Positions 9,045 through 16,203 of a stretch of 45,783 bases of DNA are shown here, in pieces (the stretch's first letter is position 1; each line of letters opens with the position of its first letter). Origin of the DNA: Pontibacter qinzhouensis (GTDB lineage: Bacteria > Bacteroidota > Bacteroidia > Cytophagales > Hymenobacteraceae); contig NZ_VRTY01000047.1 in the NCBI RefSeq assembly GCF_008017455.1, forward strand, positions 1 to 45,783, read 5' to 3'. The position numbers and the translations under genes are program-made. The notes under the pieces are model-generated. The model had not been told where the DNA came from and made no database searches. It saw only the letters and a program-made list of their open reading frames with translations.

Positions 9045-9914
9045 CTAAACCTCTTTTGTGCGTGCTCTCTCTGCTTTGACCAGACGATTTTTGTAGCGGA
9101 TGTTTAGAATGACGCCCAGCAGCACCAGTGCCATGCCCCAGTAGGTAAGCAGGCTAAATTGCTCATCGAAAAGCACATAGCCAAGCAGGAGCGCATAAAT
9201 AATACCGATGTAGTTTAAGTTTGCCACCTTCGAGATTTCTTCGGCCTGGTACGACATGGTCATGTAATACTGGCCGAGTTGCGTGAGTATGCCCACCAGC
9301 AACAGCAGCGCCCAATCCCAGCCGACAGGGTTAACCCACGTAAACAGGCAATAAACGCCTACCACCGGAATAGAAACCAGCGGGAAATAAAACATGATGA
9401 CGAGCGGGTGCTCCTGTGTGTTTATTTTCCGGATGATGGTATAGGCCAGCCCCGAAAATACCGCACTCAGCACACCCAGCCAGAGGTAAAGGCCATCTAC
9501 ATTTACCTCTACGCCGTTTATAACAAGTATGCCGGCAAACGACACCAGGAAGAAAAACCACTGCCATAGCCGTACCCGCTCCTTCACCATAAAAATGCCG
9601 AGAATAGCCGTAAAAATAGGCGACATGTATTGTACGGTAGCCGCAGTGGCCAGCGGTATATTTTGCAAGGTATTGAAGAACAGCAGCAAGGCAATGGCTC
9701 CGGCAGTTCCACGCGCTATAAGCCACCTGTAGTTGGTGCCCAGCACCGGCACACCAGCCTTCCGCAAAACAGTGTAGCTCATAACCAACGACACAATAGA
9801 GCGAAACAGAATAACCTCTGCCGCCGGAATATGAGCCAACGACTTTACGCAAACATTCATCAGCGAAAAGAAGAGCGTAGACAACAGCATGTACCTTACT
9901 CCCTTCGAAAACAT
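9045..9914 (-). CDS. EamA/DMT-family permease
   Basis: A 289-residue inner-membrane protein with ten predicted helices arranged as two EamA repeats, about residues 3-135 and 145-275, which is the usual drug/metabolite transporter layout. Visible family features are LFFSLMNVCVKSLAH in the first helix, an Arg in the third segment (EVILFRSIVSLV), ATAATVQYMSPIFTAILG with the conserved proline, and NLNYIGIIYALLLGYVLFDE, the typical second-repeat segment ending in an acidic residue. The C terminus is short and basic. The substrate is unknown; relatives export amino acids, nucleotide precursors or other metabolites. It stands alone on the minus strand with long repeat-bearing gaps on both sides. A 72-codon frame overlapping its stop was not accepted as a gene. 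Confidence 0.88.
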   Translation of the reverse strand: MFSKGVRYMLLSTLFFSLMNVCVKSLAHIPAAEVILFRSIVSLVMSYTVLRKAGVPVLGTNYRWLIARGTAGAIALLLFFNTLQNIPLATAATVQYMSPIFTAILGIFMVKERVRLWQWFFFLVSFAGILVINGVEVNVDGLYLWLGVLSAVFSGLAYTIIRKINTQEHPLVIMFYFPLVSIPVVGVYCLFTWVNPVGWDWALLLLVGILTQLGQYYMTMSYQAEEISKVANLNYIGIIYALLLGYVLFDEQFSLLTYWGMALVLLGVILNIRYKNRLVKAERARTKEV

Positions 9915-10110
9915 GTGGTCTGTTGCTGTTAGGTGGTAAATGTGATTTTATAATTATAGCGGTTCAGCACCTGCTTTTGCCTGAAGCTGAAAGGCTCTCA
10001 GGATTTTTTTCTGAATCCGGCCCTGCTGCTCTCACACTTCCGGCAGCAGGTGCCGGTGCCAAAGTTCAGGTTTTTATCTGCAGGAAAGAAACCTGGCGGT
10101 CTTAAAAGCA

Positions 10111-10167
10111 AATTATTCGAATCAAAAAGCCCTTCCAACAGATTTCACGGGTTTTTGTGCCAAGGGT
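10111..10167 (+). repeat. 57-bp intergenic element, copy 4
   Basis: AATTATTCGAAT, core GCCCTTCCAACAG, 3' box GTGCCAAGGGT. It meets copy 5 with only two bases between them, so the two 3' boxes form CCAAGGG-taag-CCCTTGG and the whole 116 bp could fold back on itself. Confidence 0.8.
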
Positions 10168-10169
10168 AA

Positions 10170-10226
10170 GCCCTTGGCGATATCCTGCTGAAAAACCTTC
10201 CGGAGGCTATTTTCATTCGAATAATT
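10170..10226 (-). repeat. 57-bp intergenic element, copy 5
   Basis: Minus strand: AATTATTCGAAT, core AGCCTCCGGAAGG, 3' box CGCCAAGGGC. The copy's 5' box overlaps the left 18-bp direct repeat of the unit at 10217-10556. Confidence 0.8.
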
Positions 10227-10556
10227 TAAGTGCATAACAAATTTTGGGGTAACTATATTATAATACTTTAATAGATCAGGTTCCATTATGCTTAGCTAAA
10301 ACTCGATCCGGCGCCCTTATGCTATTTTGTTGTATGGTGGAAGTCTTAACGCTCACGGCCGCTAGGCCTCGTCCTTGGCCTGAAGCGCCTCACATCTTTC
10401 CTGCCCTACGGGCTGCCTGCGGCACCGGAAATATGTGAGGCGCTTCAGGCCAAGGACTGGGATTTGTTCGATAGCCAGCTCTGATGCCTCGTAAAAACTA
10501 ACTAATCCTATATAGATACCGCTACATATGTTATGCAATCGAATAATTTAAGTGCA
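10217..10556. mobile_element. 304-bp unit between perfect 18-bp direct repeats, with a large hairpin
   Basis: TCGAATAATTTAAGTGCA occurs at 10217-10234 and again at 10539-10556. Just inside, GCATAAC (left) and GTTATGC (right) are inverted. The interior holds a perfect 25-bp inverted repeat (10371-10395 and 10433-10457, loop 37 nt) and sequence shared with 14203-14325. It carries no ORF of note. A non-autonomous mobile element with a long target duplication, or recombination between repeat ends, would each explain this layout. Its movement is an inference. Confidence 0.5.
10301..10480 (+). repeat. Repeat family B, copy 1 (with hairpin insertion)
   Basis: Shares ATCCGGCGCCC, GCTATTTTGTTGTAT, AAGTCTTAACGCTCACGGCC and, after the hairpin, AAGGACTGGGATTTGT with the copy at 14203-14325. 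The 25-bp palindrome replaces a short stretch present in the other copy. Confidence 0.6.
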
Positions 10557-10620
10557 GAAGAAATTAAAGGTTTTTATAAGTTCTATCTGTAAGAAAACTT
10601 ATGCGGCAAATTTAACGCAA

Positions 10621-10646
10621 CACGAAGCTGGTAAAGCAGTTTCGTG
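10621..10646 (-). terminator. Possible terminator after the DUF2721 gene
   Basis: CACGAAGCTG and CAGTTTCGTG pair over 10 positions (one G-U) with a 6-nt loop, 20 bp beyond the DUF2721 stop. The following T tract on the minus strand is weak. Confidence 0.4.
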
Positions 10647-10666
10647 GAAAGGTCGCTGCAAAAGGC

Positions 10667-11203
10667 TCAACTGATCCTGCTTTCTTTTTTAGATGAACTG
10701 GTAAGCATCTCCCGGCTGTAATTTCTGATCAGGTAATTCATTTCGAGGTCTACAGCGCCCAGGGCCACGCGTGTTTCGGCTACCAGGAGAATGGTGGCAT
10801 AGAACAGGAAAACGGTGCCGAACAGCCCCAGCGCCACCGGCACCCACAGCGCCCGGTAGCCCAGCACCTCCAGCAACCCGATGGTGACACTGGTAGCCAC
10901 AAAAACCGAAAGTGCAACGTAGAGCAGGCTAATAGTCTGCTGCAGTTTACGAGATCGGTTGGCTGCCCGGTACAGCAACTTGTAAAGCAGCTCTTTTCGC
11001 TCCTGATTTACCTGGCTGGCTTCTTTTGAAATTAATTCTTCGAACTGATCGGAGATTTTACGTGCCCGCTCTATGCTCCGTGCCAGCCGTTGCGAGGTGG
11101 TTAATATAAGTTGCCCTGTTGCCAGAATCAGCACCACAGGTGTGATCATGGCCGACAAAACCGTGAGCGTAGACATGTTCGTGGCAAACTCAGCTATTTC
11201 CAT
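10667..11203 (-). CDS. DUF2721 family membrane protein
   Basis: A 178-residue protein matching DUF2721: LTVLSAMITPVVLILATGQL followed directly by TSQRLARSIERAR, a cytosolic helical stretch of about 60 residues, then two hydrophobic helices about 95-118 and 122-148. Three membrane segments are expected. No activity is known for the family. It overlaps the ASRT-like gene by 14 bp, and that gene overlaps the oxidase by 4 bp, so the three are almost certainly translated from one message. This suggests a joint function, perhaps membrane attachment or sensing tied to the oxidase. The rest is unknown. Confidence 0.75.
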   Translation of the reverse strand: MEIAEFATNMSTLTVLSAMITPVVLILATGQLILTTSQRLARSIERARKISDQFEELISKEASQVNQERKELLYKLLYRAANRSRKLQQTISLLYVALSVFVATSVTIGLLEVLGYRALWVPVALGLFGTVFLFYATILLVAETRVALGAVDLEMNYLIRNYSREMLTSSSKKESRIS

Positions 11204-11579
11204 CGGCTTGGTAAACGGTTATTCCCATTAATGCCAGAGCACTTTGCCCGGTATGCTGCCTCGTAAGCTGCACCACCACCGGCACATTACTTTCTAACAC
11301 ACCTCCGTAAGGCACGCCCAGCGGCACCGCCTGCGGGTCTATTAAGTCGTTTATGCTGAACATTCTGATGCGTTGCGGCGCTACTTTTATTTCGTAACCA
11401 CCTACTGGCTCTTTGTCGGTGTAGAAAAAGGTAAGTTGAACCAGTGCTTCTTCGGGCGTGGTGTTTAAAATAGAGAGCACCTCCTGGCTCACGTAATCGG
11501 GTTCTTTACCCGTACTGTCTACCGGAATGCAACCACCGGCAAAGGCCCAGCTCTTTTTTCCGTACGTTTTGCTTTTCAT
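11190..11579 (-). CDS. ASRT-like protein (sensory rhodopsin transducer superfamily)
   Basis: A 129-residue protein resembling the Anabaena sensory rhodopsin transducer (ASRT) family. KKSWAFAGGCIPVDSTG opens the fold. Then come VSQEVLSILNTTPEEALVQL, FFYTDKEPVGGYEIKVAPQR, DPQAVPLGVPYGGVLESNVP and VVVQLTRQHTGQSALALMG, all in family order at nearly full family length (about 125 residues). In Anabaena the protein couples to a rhodopsin, but most family members occur without rhodopsin and the superfamily has been proposed to bind small molecules, sugars in particular. No rhodopsin gene lies in this window. Here it is wedged between a sugar-lactone-oxidase-type flavoprotein (ATGA overlap) and a DUF2721 membrane protein (14-bp overlap), which favours a sugar-linked role. 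Confidence 0.78.
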   Translation of the reverse strand: MKSKTYGKKSWAFAGGCIPVDSTGKEPDYVSQEVLSILNTTPEEALVQLTFFYTDKEPVGGYEIKVAPQRIRMFSINDLIDPQAVPLGVPYGGVLESNVPVVVQLTRQHTGQSALALMGITVYQADGNS

Positions 11580-12763
11580 AGGCCAAAAATTTTCTTTAGA
11601 TAGTCGTTCAGGAAAATGCCTTCCGGATCAAATTGTTGTCTGATTTTCAGGAATTTTTCCCACTCCGGGTATAGCTCCTGAAAGTCTCTGGCGGCAAGAC
11701 TATGTTTTTTACCCCAATGCGGCCTGCCTCCGTAGGCCCTGAAGATGGGCTCTATATCGTCGAAGTACTTTTTATACTCCAACTCATTGTTCTGCAGCAC
11801 AGCTATTGTAACGGACTCCTGGTTATAGAAGGGACTGAGGTACACATCGTCGGCAGCTATGGTCCGGTACAAAACGCGCCAGCCAACATACTGGCGGTGC
11901 TTCTCTTTAATGCGCTTCCGGATTTCTCTGAAACACTCCGGCCCTGCCTCCAGCGGAATTATATATTCCATCTCTTCGTATTTAAGGTCGCGGAACTGTG
12001 GCAGTATCTCGTAGAGCCAGCCTTTGCTTTGCTCTGCCTTCTCGGCAAACGGAATATCATCCATCCCCTCGCCCAGCTGGTTGCAGGTCCTGAGCTTAGT
12101 TCGGTCGCTGCGGGGGTACCAGTACATGTCGAACATGCGGTTGCTGTCTATTAGCTCCTCGAGGTGTTCCAGGCTCACATCTATGTGGGAGCAATACTCT
12201 TTGCGTGCATACAGAACTGCAGGTTCGGCCTGAATGGTAAGTTCCGTGAAGAAGCCCAACGCACCAAGCGAGACCTTTGCTGCTCGCATTATGTCGGGGT
12301 GCTCCTCCAGCGAAAATGATCTCAGTTCTCCGGTACCGTCTACCAGTTTACACCCCACCAGCATGCTCGACAGGTTCTGCAAAGTACGGCCAGAGCCATG
12401 AGTGCCTGTGCCAAAAGCGCCAGCCAGGTACTGCATGTCTACATCACCGGTATTATGCATGCTCAGCTTCAGCTTTATAAGCTCCTCACCGGCCTCCGAA
12501 ATGCTGGTACCGGGCAACATGTTAACGCGGTGGCTCGCAGGGTCGTGCCCAACTGCTCCTTTAAGCTTATGCTGCGACACCAGCACATGGTTTGTCTGCA
12601 CAAGCGGCACCGACGAGTGGCCTGCCCCTACTATCCTGATGCCTTTCCTTTGTGCGATTGCCTGCTGTACCAGCTCTACCACACCTCTTTCGCTGGCAGG
12701 CGCTGCTATTTCCTCAGGCGAGAACCTGACACTTCCAGACCAGTTTGTCCATTCGTTGCTCAT
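11576..12763 (-). CDS. FAD-linked oxidase, D-arabinono-1,4-lactone/L-gulonolactone oxidase type
   Basis: A 395-residue flavoprotein of the VAO/PCMH fold. The N-terminal FAD-binding domain (about 1-175) has IRIVGAGHSSVPL near residues 42-54; the His in GAGHS is where the family often attaches FAD covalently. AGAFGTGTHGSGRTLQNLSS follows. The C-terminal ALO domain ends with GGRPHWGKKHSL, where the HWGK motif is typical of aldonolactone and alditol oxidases, and LKIRQQFDPEGIFLNDYL. There is no signal peptide. Family members oxidise sugar lactones or sugar alcohols with O2 or another acceptor. The exact substrate is not readable. It leads the three-gene overlapping unit and lies downstream of a sugar epimerase gene, across a gap holding a family C repeat. 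Confidence 0.85.
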   Translation of the reverse strand: MSNEWTNWSGSVRFSPEEIAAPASERGVVELVQQAIAQRKGIRIVGAGHSSVPLVQTNHVLVSQHKLKGAVGHDPASHRVNMLPGTSISEAGEELIKLKLSMHNTGDVDMQYLAGAFGTGTHGSGRTLQNLSSMLVGCKLVDGTGELRSFSLEEHPDIMRAAKVSLGALGFFTELTIQAEPAVLYARKEYCSHIDVSLEHLEELIDSNRMFDMYWYPRSDRTKLRTCNQLGEGMDDIPFAEKAEQSKGWLYEILPQFRDLKYEEMEYIIPLEAGPECFREIRKRIKEKHRQYVGWRVLYRTIAADDVYLSPFYNQESVTIAVLQNNELEYKKYFDDIEPIFRAYGGRPHWGKKHSLAARDFQELYPEWEKFLKIRQQFDPEGIFLNDYLKKIFGL

Positions 12764-12873
12764 GCAAACTTCATTTTTAAGTCTAACGGTTTTCCTTAAA
12801 CCATAAAACAGAACGGAAGGTTAAGCATCTTTTAGCAACAGCCTAAAGGCCAGCAGCTTTCAGCAAAATAAGT

Positions 12874-13005
12874 TAGGCTAGTGCTTCGCCAAATTAAAAT
12901 TAGAAATCTAAAATTATGCTGGCGCGAGCGTCCTCGCTCGCGACGATTATTCCGCGGCCTCCGGCTGCTTTGAAGCTCTTTTGCGGGGGCATAAACTGGA
13001 GGAGC
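12874..13005 (-). repeat. Repeat family C, copy 1 (REP-like)
   Basis: About 130 bp whose reverse complement matches 19037-19175: CGCAAAAGAGCTTCAAAGC, GCCGGAGGCCGCGGAATAAT, a hairpin CGCGAGCG-tcct-CGCTCGCG (here at 12923-12942), and AATTTTAATTTGGCGAAGC. It occupies most of the 435-bp gap between the epimerase and oxidase genes. Nothing else is recognised in that gap. Confidence 0.65.
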
Positions 13006-13198
13006 ACCAGGTTAGCTAAGAGTTGTTCCTTAACCTGCTGCCTTTTTCCTGACCTTGCTCTCGCTCTGACTGCCTTTGGCACTGGAAACTAGAGAGAGAG
13101 CTGTACTGCCTAAGAAAGGAGTTGGTACCCAAAGCCTCCGCTACTCTGAAAGTAACCGTGTTTGGTTTCACTGGAAATACAAAAGTCTGCTGTTAGCA

Positions 13199-14083
13199 TT
13201 AAGTTGCAACTTCAGTCACTAACTGTTTTTGGTGCGTCAGCAGGCCGTACTCCTCAGATTTTGCCTGCATAAAACTCAGACTACCTTTGGCTAAAGTTTC
13301 AGGGTCGTAAGCAGATGGGCGCCAGAGCGATGTTGGCCCCACCAACTCTTTTATGTGCGAAGAAAAGTTTTCGAGCACCAGCGGACCAGCATAAGAAATG
13401 GCAGCTAGTCCTTTAAAAAGATCGTCCCAGTGCACATTTCCTTCGCCAAGCATGCCACGGTCGCTCTCCGTCATGTGGATGTATTGGAGCTTGCCGGCTG
13501 CTGCTACCACTGGCTCGTAAAAACTGGTTTCCTCTATGTTCATGTGGAAGGTATCGAGCATAAGTCCCAGGTTCTCAGCATCTAGTTCTTCTATTGTATG
13601 GAGCACTTCTGCAGCAGAAGTAAAGACATAGGTTTCGTAGCGGTTTATGGGTTCTAGGCCCAAGGTGATGCCCCGTGGTTGCGCATAAGCTGCTACCTGA
13701 AAAATAGCATCCTGCAAAATGGCTTTCTCTGCCGCCGTACAAGGATTACCGGTAAAAGTTCCGATAGCTGCATAAAGCACGCCCCCCAGGTAGGTTCCGT
13801 TCATGGCCTCTACTTTATCGATGGCTGTTTTCAGGAGGTTTACAGCAGCTCTGGGGTGGTGCAGCAGGTGGTACTCTTTCGGAAGAATAAAAGAACAGCG
13901 CCCTTCTATGCCATGCGTTCGCAATTGTTGTTTAACCGTTTTAGCATCGAAATCCATGGTAGCTGGCAACGATATTTCCAGCAGGTCGAAGCCGCAACTG
14001 GCTGTTTTCTTAATGGCATAAAGTCCTGCTTCCGGCGACCAGGCAGGAATCCAGGATAGTATAGAAGCTCCAAATTTTAGCAT
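13199..14083 (-). CDS. Sugar phosphate isomerase/epimerase (TIM-barrel, tagatose/psicose 3-epimerase-like)
   Basis: A 294-residue AP-endonuclease-2-like TIM barrel. It opens with LKFGASILSWIPAW and FDLLEISLP. GITLGLEPINRYETYVFTSA contains the glutamate expected to act as a metal ligand and proton carrier. LGLMLDTFHMNIEE gives Asp and His metal ligands, YIHMTESDRGMLGEGNVHWD gives the second His cluster, and GPLVLENFSS supplies the last acidic residue. These are the four metal-binding positions of the D-tagatose/D-allulose 3-epimerase and related L-ribulose epimerase group. It is probably cytoplasmic and Mn-dependent, and interconverts ketoses at C3. It lies downstream of the kinase, symporter and porin genes of the LacI-operator group, so a ketose epimerase feeding a fructokinase is a reasonable reading. 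It could instead act on inositols. Confidence 0.82.
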   Translation of the reverse strand: MLKFGASILSWIPAWSPEAGLYAIKKTASCGFDLLEISLPATMDFDAKTVKQQLRTHGIEGRCSFILPKEYHLLHHPRAAVNLLKTAIDKVEAMNGTYLGGVLYAAIGTFTGNPCTAAEKAILQDAIFQVAAYAQPRGITLGLEPINRYETYVFTSAAEVLHTIEELDAENLGLMLDTFHMNIEETSFYEPVVAAAGKLQYIHMTESDRGMLGEGNVHWDDLFKGLAAISYAGPLVLENFSSHIKELVGPTSLWRPSAYDPETLAKGSLSFMQAKSEEYGLLTHQKQLVTEVAT

Positions 14084-14202
14084 GTTGGCAGATGGTTTTT
14101 AGTTGTTAGGTTTAATAGGTAATGCTTTGAATTTTAGTTACTGATGGTATGCACCTTACATTCAGGAGGCGTCATGATGTAGAGTCTAAATCTATAGCAG
14201 GA

Positions 14203-14325
14203 GTCTCATCCGGTGCCCGCAAGCTATTTTGTTCTATAGGAAAAGTCTTAGCGCTCGCGGCCCCGGAAACCTGCAAAGGCACGCAACCCAAGAACTGGGA
14301 TTTTGTACTACGAGCCACTGCTACT
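14203..14325 (+). repeat. Repeat family B, copy 2
   Basis: CATCCGGTGCCC, GCTATTTTGTTCTAT, AAGTCTTAGCGCTCGCGGCC and AAGAACTGGGATTTTGT match the copy at 10301-10480, without its 25-bp palindrome. It lies between the epimerase start and the porin stop. Confidence 0.6.
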
Positions 14326-14357
14326 GGGCCAGCAAAGTAATGCTTAACTTCAGCTTT

Positions 14358-14415
14358 AAATTCTGCTAATGAATTTGCCCTTCAAAAGCTTTTTTGGGTG
14401 AAAGAGGCCAAGGGT
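14358..14415 (+). repeat. 57-bp intergenic element, copy 6 (divergent)
   Basis: AATTCTGCTAAT, core GCCCTTCAAAAGC, 3' box GGCCAAGGGTT. It ends 14 bp from the porin stop codon. Confidence 0.68.
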
Positions 14416-14428
14416 TGCTGCTTTTGCC

Positions 14429-15835
14429 TCAGAAAATCCACCACTCGCTGCGCACGCCCATGTAGGTGCCCCATGCTTTGCCTCCGGCCTGTTGCAGAAA
14501 AGGCGAGTACATATTTTGCTGTGCAAACTGGTTGTATGTAGCAGCCGAAAACATAAACCGGATGTGCGGCCTGGCCCAGGGATCGCGCTGGGCAGTAGGC
14601 ACGATGGTGGGTGCTATGGTAAATTTAAGCATGGTGGCTGCTGCCTGGTCGCCATCCTGCCGCACCGTATAATGCGCCTCGTTCAGCAGGTGGAGCCAAT
14701 TTGTTAGGTACAGCACACTGCGCAGCCCTGTCGCAAGGTCGGTTTTACGGTTAAAGGTGAGGTTGCCTTTGTAGTCGGGAGCCTGCCCATTGGTGGCGGC
14801 ACCACCTTTGCTTTTGGTAAACACGCCATACCCGTTCAGGCTTAGCCGGTCCGAGAGGTTCAGCATTATATGCTCCACCAGCGTTACAGAATAGGCATCG
14901 GTATATTTTTTGGTCTCAAAGGCCGGTGCACCAAATGTAGCCCAGGTTAAGGTAACGCCATTGTCGCCGCCATTGGCGATGCCGGTGCCGTAACGCACCG
15001 CAAACTGGTTAAACGAGCCCGGCTTGCGAGTAGGCAACGCTGTGTTATGCTTTGCCCCTATTACCCAACCTTTATCAGCAGGATGATAATCAGGAGCATT
15101 AACATCGGAGGCAGGCATGTAGTGGTACTCGCCAAGCAGTTTTACAGAGGCTCCGTTTTTGATGAGCGGAATGGTATGCTCGCCTATGGCAATGGTTCGT
15201 TGCCGCATGGCTGCCACCTCTGCACCATCTATCATGTTAACATAGTAGTATGGCGGACTCGTGGAAGCAGCATCTATGGCAGCCGGAAACAACATCGAAA
15301 AGTCTGAGTTTTTTCTTTTTATGCCGAAGCCCTGCGAGCTGTGGTCATCGAAATAAAAATAGTCGGTTATATGCACATCGTCGTAGCGCATGTAGCGGGC
15401 ACCTGCCCACACGCTCCACTGGCTGCCTACTATGTTGCGGGCTTCCACAAAAGCTTCTGGCAGGGCAATGGTCAGGCCATCGGTGGAGCGGGTGCTCACG
15501 TTACCCAGGTACTGTCCGCCCAGGGCGTACATACCAATTCTGGCCTGAAAAACGATGGCTGTGGTATCGGCGCTGGAATTTACCTGGTTAAAGTGCAGGG
15601 CAGGCAGCAGGTCTATGTAGTCGCCTTGTTCTAGCCTGCCACCCAGTGAGCCATGCCCGAGCAGGTTCAGCGACCGGCCCATGTTGCCCGGCACCGAAGG
15701 CGAGAACCCTGCTCCCACTCTGCCGGTAGAACCCAGCGAGAAATTTTTATTTGTTACCACCGGCTGGCCCAGGCTGGCACCGAAACTTAAAGGCAACAGC
15801 AGGCCTATAAGCAAAATGGTGTAAAATGCTTTCAT
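14429..15835 (-). CDS. Carbohydrate porin, maltoporin (LamB)-like
   Basis: A 468-residue predicted outer-membrane beta-barrel with a signal peptide (hydrophobic residues 5-20, cleavage near AslGQP). The early segment GSTGRVGAGFSP with GNMGRSLNLLGHG and LEQGDYIDL resembles the LamB start, where an Arg-Gly-rich strand is followed by an acidic strand. The best match is VWAGARYMRYDDVHITDYFYFDDHSSQGFGI near residues 135-165, the LamB region of the form WAGKRFYxRxDVHxxDFYYWD. The C terminus ends in an aromatic residue (SEWWIF), as porins do. Length is close to LamB (about 420-450). It would allow passive uptake of sugars, unlike the TonB-driven SusC elsewhere in the window. Downstream of the MFS symporter gene and likely in the same regulated group. 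Confidence 0.72.
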   Translation of the reverse strand: MKAFYTILLIGLLLPLSFGASLGQPVVTNKNFSLGSTGRVGAGFSPSVPGNMGRSLNLLGHGSLGGRLEQGDYIDLLPALHFNQVNSSADTTAIVFQARIGMYALGGQYLGNVSTRSTDGLTIALPEAFVEARNIVGSQWSVWAGARYMRYDDVHITDYFYFDDHSSQGFGIKRKNSDFSMLFPAAIDAASTSPPYYYVNMIDGAEVAAMRQRTIAIGEHTIPLIKNGASVKLLGEYHYMPASDVNAPDYHPADKGWVIGAKHNTALPTRKPGSFNQFAVRYGTGIANGGDNGVTLTWATFGAPAFETKKYTDAYSVTLVEHIMLNLSDRLSLNGYGVFTKSKGGAATNGQAPDYKGNLTFNRKTDLATGLRSVLYLTNWLHLLNEAHYTVRQDGDQAAATMLKFTIAPTIVPTAQRDPWARPHIRFMFSAATYNQFAQQNMYSPFLQQAGGKAWGTYMGVRSEWWIF

Positions 15836-16071
15836 CAGAAAATGTTCTTAAATAATTCCGGATACCAGAAACTGTGTCAGGATCTGGTGTAAGACAGTAC
15901 CAAATATGCCTATAGCCTGGCGTGCACCATGGCAGCTATATGTTGAGAGGGAATGCAGAAGTTAAAATGCAACTTAAAAGAACCGATTGCTGCTCCCGTA
16001 CAAGTTCTAAGCCGCCTGAACAGTAAGTGAACCGCTCCTGAAGCACATGCCAGTTACATCTACCCTTGTTT

Positions 16072-16128
16072 ACCCTTAGCCGATTTTAAACAAAATGGCT
16101 TTGGAAGGGCATTTTTATTAGCATAATT
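16072..16128 (-). repeat. 57-bp intergenic element, copy 7
   Basis: Minus strand: AATTATGCTAAT, core GCCCTTCCAAAGC, 3' box GGCTAAGGGT. It lies in the 368-bp gap between the symporter stop and the porin start; no other feature is seen there. Confidence 0.75.
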
Positions 16129-16203
16129 TGAAAATGCTTTCTAAACAGACAGATGTTCGTTACGTGCATGGGCTTCGGGAGCAGTACCAGTTCCGGTTTC
16201 TTA

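Noticed and set aside
8827..9045. 72-codon minus-strand frame overlapping the EamA stop
   Set aside because: Composition is Ser/Arg/Cys-rich without family features, and it runs across a 57-bp element copy.
10022..10051. 8-bp CCTGCTGC/GCAGCAGG hairpin upstream of the EamA gene
   Set aside because: Short, no T tract, located on the 5' side of the gene; likely chance in GC-rich sequence.
12900..13082. 60-codon minus-strand frame in the family C repeat
   Set aside because: Basic, repeat-derived translation; the matching copy at 19037 does not keep the frame.
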